DNA of 14,875 nt from Bacteroidota bacterium (GTDB taxonomy: Bacteria; Bacteroidota; Bacteroidia; B-17B0; Aurantibacillaceae), in assembly GCA_016708845.1 (NCBI GenBank), contig JADJFB010000028.1, positions 1 to 14,875 of the forward strand, read 5' to 3'. Shown piece by piece: positions 6,404 to 14,372 of this stretch (its first letter is position 1; each line of letters begins with the position of its first letter). The notes under the pieces were generated by a model, which did not search any database, had not been told where the DNA came from, and saw only the letters and a list, made by a program, of their open reading frames with translations. The position numbers and the translations under genes were made by a program.

Positions 6404-7297
6404 TTATAAAGGAGAATAATGGTAAATATTTATTTTCCAAATGCCGCTTTTATCTTTTTTCCAAAACAAGGTATATTTCACATTTGAAGTTGTTCTTTGA
6501 CGTTTTTGCATATACACTAATCTGGAAATACCAGTTTGTACTGCCATACCATCATTTATAACTAACGAGGTGATTTCATTATCCCAAGTCATACCATTAT
6601 CTTGCAACTGTCTCCAATATTTTTTGATAGATTCATTGCCATTAACTTCCACTTTCGATCCAACTATTCTTGCAGAATCGGCATAGACTTCAGCAATTTT
6701 TTCCATTTCATTATTTTTGAAATGAGTTAACATTAAATCGTTTTGTGCTTTTAAAGCTATTTCAAAATCTATATTTGGATTTTTCTTTCTTCTATAATCT
6801 AAATCATATTCAGTTTCCCATTTTCCATTATTTTTAGAAATTTCGCCATGTTGCCTTACTTTTTCTGAACTTAAATTATAAAAAGTTAAGCGTCTAACAG
6901 CCGTCGTATCTTTACTTAAAGAGAAAGGAGTTGTCAAAAATTCTATTTTATTTTCAGTAAACTTTCCTGTTAAATATTCATTTGAACTGCCAATATTATC
7001 TACCCAAGTTTGTTGCCATTGTTTTGTAACAGCGTTATAGGTATTAAAGCTTTTTCCTGAATAATATATTCCATTTTGCTTTTTAGCACTTGTCCATTCT
7101 TCTAAAATAGTACAACTATTTAAAACAGAAGTGATTTTACTATCTCCAGCTTTATCATTTTTTAAATCATATACTTCCCAATTTCCAATCCAAAAATCAA
7201 ACTGACGATAAATAGAATCTGTTTCGCATGGAGATTTTTGAGCGAAAGTTTGACCAATAAAAATGGAAATACATAGTATTGAGAAAATATGTTTCAT
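6404..7297 (-). CDS. Secreted two-domain protein: DUF1579-like plus SnoaL-like (DUF4440)
   Basis: A 297-residue protein with a clear Sec signal peptide: MKH, hydrophobic residues 4-18, likely cleavage after TFAQ (20). Residues 30-165 start FDFWIGNWEVYD, the hallmark opening of DUF1579-type beta-barrel domains, with WQQTWVDNIG in the middle. Residues 175-297 (ALKAQNDLMLTHFKNNEMEKIAEVYA..., KKDKSGIWKINIYHYSPL) have the SnoaL-like/DUF4440 cone-shaped pattern of the NTF2 superfamily. No catalytic residues can be assigned; such domains usually bind or modify small molecules, here in the periplasm. ATG at 7297 is clear, and it is the first gene of the four-gene unit. Upstream, TATACCTTG near 7340 resembles a weak -7 box. 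The domain calls rest on short motifs and the function is unknown. Confidence 0.72.
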   Translation of the reverse strand: MKHIFSILCISIFIGQTFAQKSPCETDSIYRQFDFWIGNWEVYDLKNDKAGDSKITSVLNSCTILEEWTSAKKQNGIYYSGKSFNTYNAVTKQWQQTWVDNIGSSNEYLTGKFTENKIEFLTTPFSLSKDTTAVRRLTFYNLSSEKVRQHGEISKNNGKWETEYDLDYRRKKNPNIDFEIALKAQNDLMLTHFKNNEMEKIAEVYADSARIVGSKVEVNGNESIKKYWRQLQDNGMTWDNEITSLVINDGMAVQTGISRLVYMQKRQRTTSNVKYTLFWKKDKSGIWKINIYHYSPL

Positions 7298-7383
7298 GGT
7301 AGATGATTTAATGTTGGTTCAAGGTATACACTATTTTATAACTTTAAAGTTAAAATATCTAATAGTTCTTAAAAATTAAAGTC

Positions 7384-7417
7384 AACAAAAAGCCATCCTC
7401 AATATGAGAATGGCTTT
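7384..7417 (-). terminator. Rho-independent terminator of pnp
   Basis: A 12-bp stem (7389-7400 with 7406-7417, one G-T pair) with a 5-nt loop is followed on the minus strand by TTTTTGTTG. It lies 21 bp past the pnp stop and before the secreted-protein operon, so it ends the rpsO-pnp region and insulates the next unit. Confidence 0.85.
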
Positions 7418-7437
7418 CTATTATTGTGAATAAAAGC

Positions 7438-9580
7438 TTACGCTTTGTTTTCTTCGGCAGCAGCTTCAGGTTTAGCAATTAGTGCTTTACGAGATAATTT
7501 TGCTTTTCCGTTTTTAGGATCTGTTCCAATGTATTTCACATTAACCATATCTCCTTCTTTTACTAATCCTTCTAAAGAATCAATACGTTTCCAGTCATAC
7601 TCGCTAATGTGTAATAAACCTTCTTTACCCGGCATAAATTCAACAAATGCGCCATAAGGCATAATTGATTTTACTTTTGCTTCGTAAGTTTCTCCAACTT
7701 CTGGTATAGCTACAATTGCTTTAATACGAGCAACAGCTGCTTTTAAGTCTTCTAATTTCTCAGCAAATATTTCAACTCTTCCACTGTTATCCACTTCAGT
7801 AATTGAAATAGTAGCACCAGTTTTCTTTTGGATATCTTGAATTACTTTTCCTCCAGGTCCGATAATCGCACCAATAAATTCTTGAGGAATAATAATAACT
7901 TCAAAACGAGGTACGTTTTCGTTATAATCTGCACGAGGCGCATCAATGGTTTTCATGATTTCACCCATGATGTGTAAACGGCCTTCACGCGCTTGCGCTA
8001 AAGCTTTTTCCATTACTTCATAAGGTAAGCCATTTACTTTTAAATCCATTTGCACAGCAGTGATACCATCTTTAGTTCCACAGATTTTAAAATCCATATC
8101 ACCTAAATGATCTTCATCACCTAAGATATCAGATAATACAGCGTATTGCCCTTTATCGTTAGTAATTAAACCCATGGCAATACCAGTAACTGGTTTAGCA
8201 ATTTTAACACCAGCATCCATTAATGCTAATGTACCAGCACAAACTGTAGCCATAGATGAAGAACCATTAGATTCTAAAATATCAGAAACCACACGAACAG
8301 TATAAGGTGTGTCAGTTGGTACAACTTTAGATAATGCACGCATTGCTAAATTACCATGTCCAACTTCTCTACGACCTACGCCACGGTTAGGTTTTGCTTC
8401 ACCAGTTGAGAAACCAGGGAAGTTATAATGTAAAATGAATTTTGTTTCTCCACGGTAAAATGCACCATCAATTAATTGAGCATCTTTTCCAGTACCTAAA
8501 GTAACTGTAGTTAACGATTGAGTTTCTCCACGTTGGAAGATAGCTGAACCGTGAGCTGCAGGTAAATACCCTACTTCACTCCAGATAGGACGAATTTGAT
8601 TTGTCTTACGACCATCTAAACGAATTTGTGTATCTAATGTAGCTTGACGAACTGCATCGTATTCTACATCATGATAATATTTATTAATTAAAGCTTCTCT
8701 ATCTTTTAATTCATCTGCAGTATAGGTTGCTTTGTATTCTGTTAAAACTGCTTTAAAAGCAACTTTACGTTCGTTTTTGTTTGGATTACCTTGTTTAGCA
8801 ACAGCATATACTTTATCGTAAGTAGCTTTATGAACTGCTTCTTTTAAAGCTGGATCATTTAATTCGTGGCAATATTCACGTTTTGGTTTTAAGCCTGCTT
8901 TAATAGCAAATTCCTTAATTGCATTAATTTGAACTTTAATTGCTTCGTTAGCAAATTTAATAGCCTCTAACATTTCTGCTTCAGATACTTCGCTCATTTC
9001 ACCTTCTACCATGGAGATATCTGTTTCAGTAGCTGCTACAATCATTTCTAATGTTGCCGTTGGTAAAATATCAGCATCAGGATTGATACATAATTTACCA
9101 TCTAATTTTTGCTACACGTACTTCAGAAATTGGTCCGTTAAAAGGAATATCAGAAACTGCTACTGCTGCACAAGCTGCTAATCCTACTAATGCATCTGGC
9201 ATTGTTTTTTTGTCAGATGAAATTAATGATAACATGATTTGTGTATCAGCATGGTAATCATCTGGAAATTGAGGACGCATTGCTCTATCAACAATACGAG
9301 AAATTAATACTTCGTAATCAGATAATTTAGCTTCACGACGGAAGAATCCGCCAGGAAAACGGCCTGTAGCCGCATATTTTTCTTGATAATCTACTGTTAA
9401 AGGTAAAAAATCTACACCTTCTTTTGCTTCTTTGTTACTTACAACAGTCGCTAAAATCATGGTTGCCCCTAATTTTACTACTACTGCTCCATCAGCTTGT
9501 TTAGCTAATTTCCCTGTTTCTAGGGTTACAATTCTTCCATCTCCTAGATCGAATGAATGTTGAATTCCAATTTGTGACAT
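7438..9580 (-). CDS. pnp: Polyribonucleotide nucleotidyltransferase (PNPase), split by one frameshift
   Basis: PNPase degrades RNA 3' to 5' by phosphorolysis. Rebuilt, it is about 713 residues, normal length. Order: first RNase PH domain with GRFPGGFFRRE; helical linker; second RNase PH domain with GSSSMATVCAG (phosphate-binding, about 439-449) and DILGDEDHLGDMDFK containing the two metal-binding Asp equivalents (about 488 and 494); KH domain with GPGG (about 575); C-terminal S1 domain ending in an Ala/Glu-rich tail. The start is ATG 9580 (MSQIGIQHSFDLGDGR) after an A-rich leader; frame continuing upstream to 9688 runs through a terminator-like hairpin and is not credible. Near 9101-9106 one extra base shifts the frame: EVRVAKI becomes IRW and a stop, while the next frame gives DGKLCINPDADILPTATLEMIV. 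With one base removed the protein is continuous, so this is probably a sequencing error in an otherwise intact gene. Confidence 0.95.
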
Positions 9581-9597
9581 CTTGTTTTTTGTTTTGT

Positions 9598-9616
9598 GTA
9601 CCAACGTTTTTGGTAC
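9598..9616 (-). promoter_or_regulatory. Hairpin in the pnp leader, close to the start codon
   Basis: On the minus strand, GTACCAA and TTGGTAC form a perfect 7-bp stem with a 5-nt loop, ending 17 nt before the pnp ATG. In E. coli a leader stem between rpsO and pnp is cut by RNase III and used for PNPase autoregulation. A comparable role here is an analogy; only the stem is seen. Confidence 0.45.
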
Positions 9617-9650
9617 GGATTTATATTTGTTTTCTAATTTCGGCTTTACA

Positions 9651-9673
9651 AACCCTGAGGCTCTCGAAGGGTT
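9651..9673 (-). promoter_or_regulatory. Second possible hairpin in the rpsO-pnp intergenic region
   Basis: AACCCT (9651-9656) pairs with AGGGTT (9668-9673) around a loop of 11 nt that can pair a little further. It lies between the strong hairpin at 9684-9707 and the pnp leader stem. Together the three suggest a structured processing or regulatory region, but this stem alone is weak. Confidence 0.3.
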
Positions 9674-9683
9674 AAATAAGAAA

Positions 9684-9707
9684 GGCATTTCGGTTTCCCG
9701 AAATGCC
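9684..9707 (-). terminator. Strong hairpin between rpsO and pnp, attenuator or terminator
   Basis: GGCATTTCGG (9684-9693) and CCGAAATGCC (9698-9707) form a perfect 10-bp stem with a 4-nt loop, followed on the minus strand by TTTCTTATTT. It starts 26 bp after the rpsO stop and 104 bp before the pnp start. It probably ends part of rpsO transcription while allowing read-through into pnp, or serves as a processing site. Confidence 0.7.
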
Positions 9708-9732
9708 CCTTAATATTAACAAGAACTCATAA

Positions 9733-10002
9733 TTACTTACGGATATCTAATACTTTAATAACCGCACGGTAACGCATAATGTCCGTGTTTTTTAAATAAT
9801 CTAATAATGCACGACGCTTACCTACTAAGTTTAATAAGGCACGTTGTGTTCCAAAATCTTTTTTGTTGTTTTTTAAGTGACCTGTTAAATGGTCTATACG
9901 GTGAGTAAATAATGCCACTTGAGATTCAGCTGAACCAGTGTTTTTATCGCTACCACCGTGTTTTTTAAAAATGTCTTTCTTTACTGCTGATGTTAAATAC
10001 AT
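9733..10002 (-). CDS. rpsO: 30S ribosomal protein S15
   Basis: An 89-residue ribosomal protein of the 30S subunit that binds the central domain of 16S rRNA. The whole family pattern is present: FKKHGGSDKNTGSAESQVALF (12-32), RIDHLTGHLKNNKKDFGTQRALL (35-57) and VGKRRALLDYLKNTD (60-74), containing the conserved H...D and RR residues that contact rRNA. Length is exactly that of bacterial S15. ATG at 10002 follows an A-rich leader, with a good -7 box upstream. The rpsO-pnp order is conserved in many bacteria. No damage is visible. Confidence 0.98.
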   Translation of the reverse strand: MYLTSAVKKDIFKKHGGSDKNTGSAESQVALFTHRIDHLTGHLKNNKKDFGTQRALLNLVGKRRALLDYLKNTDIMRYRAVIKVLDIRK

Positions 10003-10039
10003 GTTATTCTTCGTTTATTGTTATCTTTAAATAGGGCTA

Positions 10040-10069
10040 CAAATATAAGACATTTTGTGATACAAACAA
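10040..10069 (-). promoter_or_regulatory. Predicted rpsO promoter (TATATTTG with upstream TTG)
   Basis: The minus strand has TATATTTG at 10040-10047, a perfect TAnnTTTG -7 box, with TTG at 10067-10069 separated by 19 bp, the spacing expected for the Bacteroidota -33/-7 pair. It is 38 bp upstream of the rpsO ATG. The best-supported promoter in the window. Confidence 0.65.
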
Positions 10070-10124
10070 TAGTTATACACAATTAATCCTGTTTTTTTTA
10101 ATTAAAATGAACAAATTTGTTTTA

Positions 10125-12065
10125 TTATTTTTCAATAATAAACTTTTTAGTAACACTGCCTCCTTTTTCAAAATTACAGGTTATAAAATACATACCACTC
10201 AATAAATTATCCACCTCTATTGGGTATACATCTGAACCAATATTACTAAAGGTTCCAGCCTTCACTTCTTTTCCAGTAATATCTGTAATCACATAATTAA
10301 TAGTTTGTTGCTCATCCATATCAAATAACACATTAATTTTTGAGGATGCTGGATTTGGGTACAACATAAATTTTGTAATTGATTCCGTTTTTTTAATACT
10401 TGTTAGGGTGCTATTTACAATAAATCTTTCCGTTACTTGACAACCAAAATCACCATTAAATATCTTAATTGGAATTGCAGGACTTATTTTATTGAATCTA
10501 ATTACACCCGTTCCAGGATTTACAGTATAATACTGATACGCCCACCATGAAAGGCCGTCGCAGCCATCGTCATCCATTGTAAATTCATAACAGCCGTCAG
10601 GTAAGTTAACTGTATCCCGATAAATAGTGCTGTTTGCATTGTTAATTCGGCTTTTGATGATATTACCATTATCATCTTTGAGTGTCCAATGTGATTCATT
10701 AAACCCTGGATTAATTGAACTTGTTGCTGCATTTGGGATGAAGAAAATAATAAACTGACTTTGATAAACCTTTACTGAATTATATTGATGTGTATGTATT
10801 ATTAAAACTATTTTCATCACCATTCGAACTATTTACTTTGGCAATCGATATATTAAACTGATTGGTTAAATTCCCATTATACAAAGGCATTGTTGCCCTA
10901 ATTCAACGATCGTTTCCTCTAAAAATTTAAAACACTGACCAAGTATAAGTTGATACAGAACCTCCAGTAACACTATAGCTAAATACTACTTGCGTAATTT
11001 GGTTTCGTTCTGTGTTTTTAATTTTAATTTTTGGATTCACGCAAATTGTATTTGCTCTTGCATAATTAGGGTCGTTGGTTGGAGAAATAATATCTTCAAT
11101 TGAAACATCTGTATTAAAATTTGGAGTACCATAAGAAATTAGTTGAGAAACAATATTATAGCCGCCAGCACTTGACTGTGTTGGAGAAGTATAAGGTTCC
11201 ATATCTACATCTACTGAAAGAGATGCAGGAGACGTTTAAGGATGTGATATCGTGAGCAATTGGAAAAACAACTTGTCCAGGACACCAATTCGCTCTATCA
11301 TATAACCAAGTTCCAGTTTGCGGATAAATATCATTTTTACCACAATCACTTTTCCATAATTGTTTTTGAGAAACAGCAGTTCCATTAATTTTTAAATCAT
11401 AGTATTTACTACAAAACTCACCACATCCATTATCGTCGGAGCCGTGACCGCTGATAGTATTTTTTACAAATGCTTTCGCAACTGGTGAGTTGTATTGAAA
11501 AGGTTTTTCAACTAAATAATTTTCGATTGGATTAGATGTATTGCCATAAGCATAATAACCATCATAAATATTTTCAGCTGAAATCGCTTCCATTGGTGGC
11601 GTTCCTTCTATCATTTCTAATTTTAATGTTAAGGTAAAACCCCAAGAATAACCATCGTATTTATACCTAAAATCCAAATTACCATTAAGCACCGATGCGT
11701 AATCCGAAACATCAACTACAAAATCATGTTTTCTATTTGTCCCTAACCAATCTGTTGCGTATGGTGTTATAATACGCGCAATTTCCATAGTATCAGCATT
11801 CGCTGGCTTCACATACACTTGAGTTGTATAATCCCATGAACCACAATATTGCGTACCATTTGGACAAGCATAACGACCTAAGATATAATGCAATCTAATT
11901 TTACGGTAAGTTTTACCAATTGGTAAACAGCGGAAGTATCGTAATTACCATATTGAGTAATTTTACGAAGGTTATAAATGGTTACCCATGTTGTATCACC
12001 AGGATTTGCAAATGTTCAGGGACTAATTATGATAGCTAATAAATAACTAGAAAGATTTTTTTCAT
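10125..12065 (-). pseudogene. Peptide-N-glycosidase F-like T9SS-secreted protein, multiply frameshifted
   Basis: Joining frames gives about 640 residues: a broken signal peptide (MKKIFLVI..., LAIIIS...TFA), a two-domain PNGase F-like region, further beta-rich sequence, and a C-terminal type A T9SS sorting domain (FMLYPNPASSKINVLFD ... GMYFITCNFEKGG, ending KKFIIEK). PNGase F removes N-linked glycans from glycoproteins. CGSWDYTTQVYV (Asp at 11831-11833) matches the PNGase F segment holding catalytic Asp60, and GCGEFC (Glu at 11417-11419) matches the Glu206 segment; DRANWCPGQ matches DRAGWCPGM. The counterpart of Glu118 is unclear. Disruptions: TAG at 12036-12038, TGA at 12016-12018, a base lost near 11920, one gained near 11229, several at about 10870-10935, and one near 10790. 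A weak -7 box TATATTTA lies at 12084-12091. The density could mean true decay, but neighbouring core genes are broken too, so read error is likely. Confidence 0.82.
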
Positions 12066-12103
12066 TTCACTAAATTGTTTTAGTAAATATACTTATAAAA
12101 ACA

Positions 12104-12132
12104 AATAGCCTGCAATATATATGCAGGCTATT
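12104..12132 (-). terminator. Rho-independent terminator of the aminotransferase gene
   Basis: AATAGCCTGCA (12104-12114) and TGCAGGCTATT (12122-12132) form a perfect 11-bp stem with a 7-nt loop, followed on the minus strand by TTGTTTTTAT. It lies about 30 bp past the aminotransferase stop and before the PNGase-like gene, so the two are separate transcription units. Confidence 0.87.
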
Positions 12133-12160
12133 ATAGTATTGCTATAAAAAAATTATTAAA

Positions 12161-13438
12161 CTATGATAATTTCTTCAGTGCATTTCTTAAATTAGAAATC
12201 ACATCTGGAACATCAGTAACCTTACAAGTTCCAACCGACATACGATACCAAGGCGAATTGTCAGAAGCACCAAAGGCATAAAAAGGTACAACGGCTAATT
12301 TAGCTTCATCTAAGATGAATTTAGTAATGTCTTTAGTAGTTGTTAAAACATTACCATCAGTGGTTTTCATGCCGTGTAAATCAAATTTAATTGTTAAGTA
12401 AATAGCCGCTTGAGGGGTAATAGCATCTACTTTAAATCCTTCCTTTTTCAAGTCTTGAAAACCATTGTAAAAACCATCTAAACGCGTAATTACTTTTGTT
12501 TTTTGCTCTTCAATAAAAGCATCATACATTGGTAAATTACTTAAATACTTAGCAGTTGCCATTTGCTCAGCTTTTGGAGCCCAGGCACCAACATGAGTTA
12601 AAATAGCTTTCATTTTATCAATAATAGCTTTTGGTCCCATGCTCCATCCTACTCTCACACCTGTTGCGGCTAAAGATTTAGAAATACCATCCACAAAAAC
12701 AGTATACGCTTTCATTTCTGGTCTTAATACTACTGGATTGTAATGTTTGTTGTTACCAAAGGTTAATGCCCAGTAAATTTGATCGTACATTAAATACACT
12801 GGTTTTGCATCTGGTCCACGGCGAATATTTTCCGCTAAAATCATATCGCAGATTTCTTCTAATCCTTCTTTACTAAAAATAGTACCAGTTGGGTTTTGAG
12901 GAGAACATAATGCAACCAATGTCGCATTTTGAATATGCGGTTTAATATCAGCTGCTGTGGGCATAAAGTTTTGTTCAGGAGTTGCTTCAATTACAACTGC
13001 TTTTGCAGAATTCAAATAAGAATAGTGATTATTATTCCAAGATGGAACAGCAAAAATAACAGTATCGCTAGGATCAACTAATGCCCTAAAAATACTATAA
13101 ATAACAGGACGTGCACCACCTGCAATTAAAATTTCATCGTTTTTATAATCTAAATTTCCACGCTCTTTTAATAAATTAGAAACTGCATTACGTAATTCTA
13201 ACATACCATCTGCTGCTGGATAATTAGTTTGATCATCAAAATAGGCGTCAACGATATATTGCTTTAATTCAGTAGGAATTGGAAATTCTTTTGGATTAAA
13301 ATCTCCAATCGTCATGTTATATATTTTCTCTTGCTTTATTTTTCATTTATCTCCAGCTAGTTTAATAATTTCAGAGCCAATAATGTTTTCGGCTAATTTA
13401 GATACTTTTGATTTTGGTGTTTGTAGTGAAGTGCTCAT
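12161..13438 (-). CDS. PLP-dependent class I/II aminotransferase, interrupted by an in-frame TGA
   Basis: A fold-type I PLP enzyme, aspartate/aromatic aminotransferase-like. The main frame from 13315 carries NYPAADGMLELR, AGGARPVIYSIFRAL, SPQNPTGTIF, YDQIYWAL and the Schiff-base lysine in VDGISKSLAATGVRVGW (Lys about 254 of the full frame), plus WYRMSVG near the C-terminus with the carboxylate-binding Arg. The ATG at 13315 is not the true start: in the same frame, ATG 13438 begins MSTSLQTPKSKVSKLAENII and leads to LAGDK, TGA at 13343-13345, then KIKQEKIYNMTIGDF. Related proteins read roughly LAGDINEKIKQGEKIYNMTIGDF here, so a few bases appear lost and the TGA is an indel artefact. Full length would be about 425 residues. 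The amino donor is not identifiable. It is followed by a strong terminator and is divergent from the phosphatase gene. Confidence 0.9.
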
Positions 13439-13458
13439 TGTAAATTAATTTTGGTAGA

Positions 13459-13466
13459 AAAATATA
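13459..13466 (-). promoter_or_regulatory. Possible -7 box of the aminotransferase gene (TATATTTT)
   Basis: The minus strand has TATATTTT, seven of eight matches to TAnnTTTG, about 20 bp before ATG 13438, with a TTG 17 bp upstream. It lies in the 146-bp divergent gap shared with the phosphatase gene, which also holds TAATTTTA about 15 bp before that ATG. Both are imperfect matches in AT-rich DNA. Confidence 0.35.
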
Positions 13467-13584
13467 TATAATCCTTATCACTACAAAATAATGTTTACAA
13501 CTGTTTCTGATTATTTTAAAACAGGAGTCTTTTTTATAATTGCTATCGGGTTAATCTGTAATTTTACCTAATTAAAATCATAAA

Positions 13585-14371
13585 ATGGACTTACATATAA
13601 TAACTCAAGAAGTAATTGATTGCGCAAAAACAGTTGGAGAATTTATCCGTAATGAGCGCAAAACCTTTTCGTATTCAAATGTTGAAGTAAAAGGATTAAA
13701 CGATTTGGTAAGCTATGTAGATAAAACATCAGAAAAATTATTAGTAGAAAAGCTGTCTTTGATTTTTCAAGAAGCTGGTTTTATTGTGGAAGAAAATACA
13801 AAATCAGAAATCAAAGATTATAATTGGATAGTAGATCCTTTAGATGGCACAACTAATTTCATTCATGGAATTCCTTGTTATGCGATCAGTATTGCTTTAG
13901 AATACAAGGGTGAAATAATGATTGGTGTTGTTTATGAAGTAGCTCAAAATGAATGTTTTTGGGCTTATAAAGATGGTGGTGCGTTTTTAAATGAAAACAA
14001 AATTTCTGTATCTGATAGGAAGAAATTGTCGGATAGTTTAATTGCTACAGGTTTTCCTATTTACAATTTTTCGAGGTTAGATAATTACATTCAAACCTTA
14101 ACTTATTTAATGAAAAATACGCACGGTATTCGTAGAATTGGTGCAGCTGCTGCTGATTTATGTTATTTGGCGTGCGGACGTGTAGATGCTTTTTTTGAAT
14201 ATAATTTAAACCCTTGGGATGTTGCGGCTGGCGCCTTAATTGTAAAAGAAGCAGGTGGAACAGTGGTGATTCAAATCACAACAAAACTGGTTATTTAGTA
14301 AAGAAATAGTAGCAACAAACACCTTTTTACAGCCTGTAATTAACACTATTATTAAAGAAAATTTTAAGTAA
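13585..14371 (+). CDS. Inositol monophosphatase-family protein, frameshifted near the 3' end
   Basis: A Mg2+-dependent, Li+-sensitive phosphatase of the inositol monophosphatase/SuhB/CysQ family. E69-E70 in FIVEEN supplies metal-binding acid, motif A is WIVDPLDGTTNFIHG (81-95), and motif B is NPWDVAAGALIVKEAGG (209-225). GIRRIGAAAADLCYLACGRVDAF (181-203) is also family-specific. The continuous frame stops at 14298 after an atypical tail (VIQITTKLVI). Allowing one or two missing bases at about 14263-14276, the sequence continues DFKSQQNWLFSKEIVATNTF and ends IIKENFK with TAA at 14369-14371, a normal C-terminus and a total of about 262 residues. The substrate may be inositol monophosphate or another sugar or nucleotide phosphate; SuhB-like assignment is likely but not proven. 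It converges with the next gene with a 1-nt gap. Confidence 0.93.
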
Positions 14372-14372
14372 A

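Noticed and set aside
3036..7297. Defence or antibiotic-resistance island (beta-lactamase-like protein, GNAT, rRNA methyltransferase, MarR)
   Set aside because: RlmF modifies a housekeeping rRNA site, the lactamase-fold protein is a generic lipoprotein hydrolase, and there are no mobility genes or composition change around them. The resemblance to a resistance cluster is superficial.
7445..7657. Plus-strand open frame over the S1 domain of pnp
   Set aside because: Antisense shadow of a strongly conserved coding region.
9095..9120. Programmed ribosomal frameshifting in pnp
   Set aside because: The site has no slippery heptamer, the shift removes most of the enzyme if unused, and similar breaks occur in every large gene to the right. 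A one-base sequence error explains it better.
9581..9688. Extended N-terminus or small upstream gene before pnp
   Set aside because: The frame crosses a strong terminator-like hairpin and two more stems, and PNPase proteins start at MSQIGIQHS-like sequence.
10110..10121. Perfect 12-bp palindrome AACAAATTTGTT after the PNGase-like gene
   Set aside because: Very AT-rich and close to chance expectation here. No gene starts beside it, so neither an operator nor a good terminator can be argued.
10520..10732. Alternative minus-strand frame inside the PNGase-like gene
   Set aside because: The other minus-strand frame encodes the conserved beta-rich region leading into the sorting domain; this frame has no family features.
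12016..13345. TGA recoded as a sense codon (reassignment or selenocysteine)
   Set aside because: TGA is the natural stop of the SRPBCC gene at 4373-4375, the two internal TGAs sit next to indels, and neither falls where a Cys or Sec would be expected.
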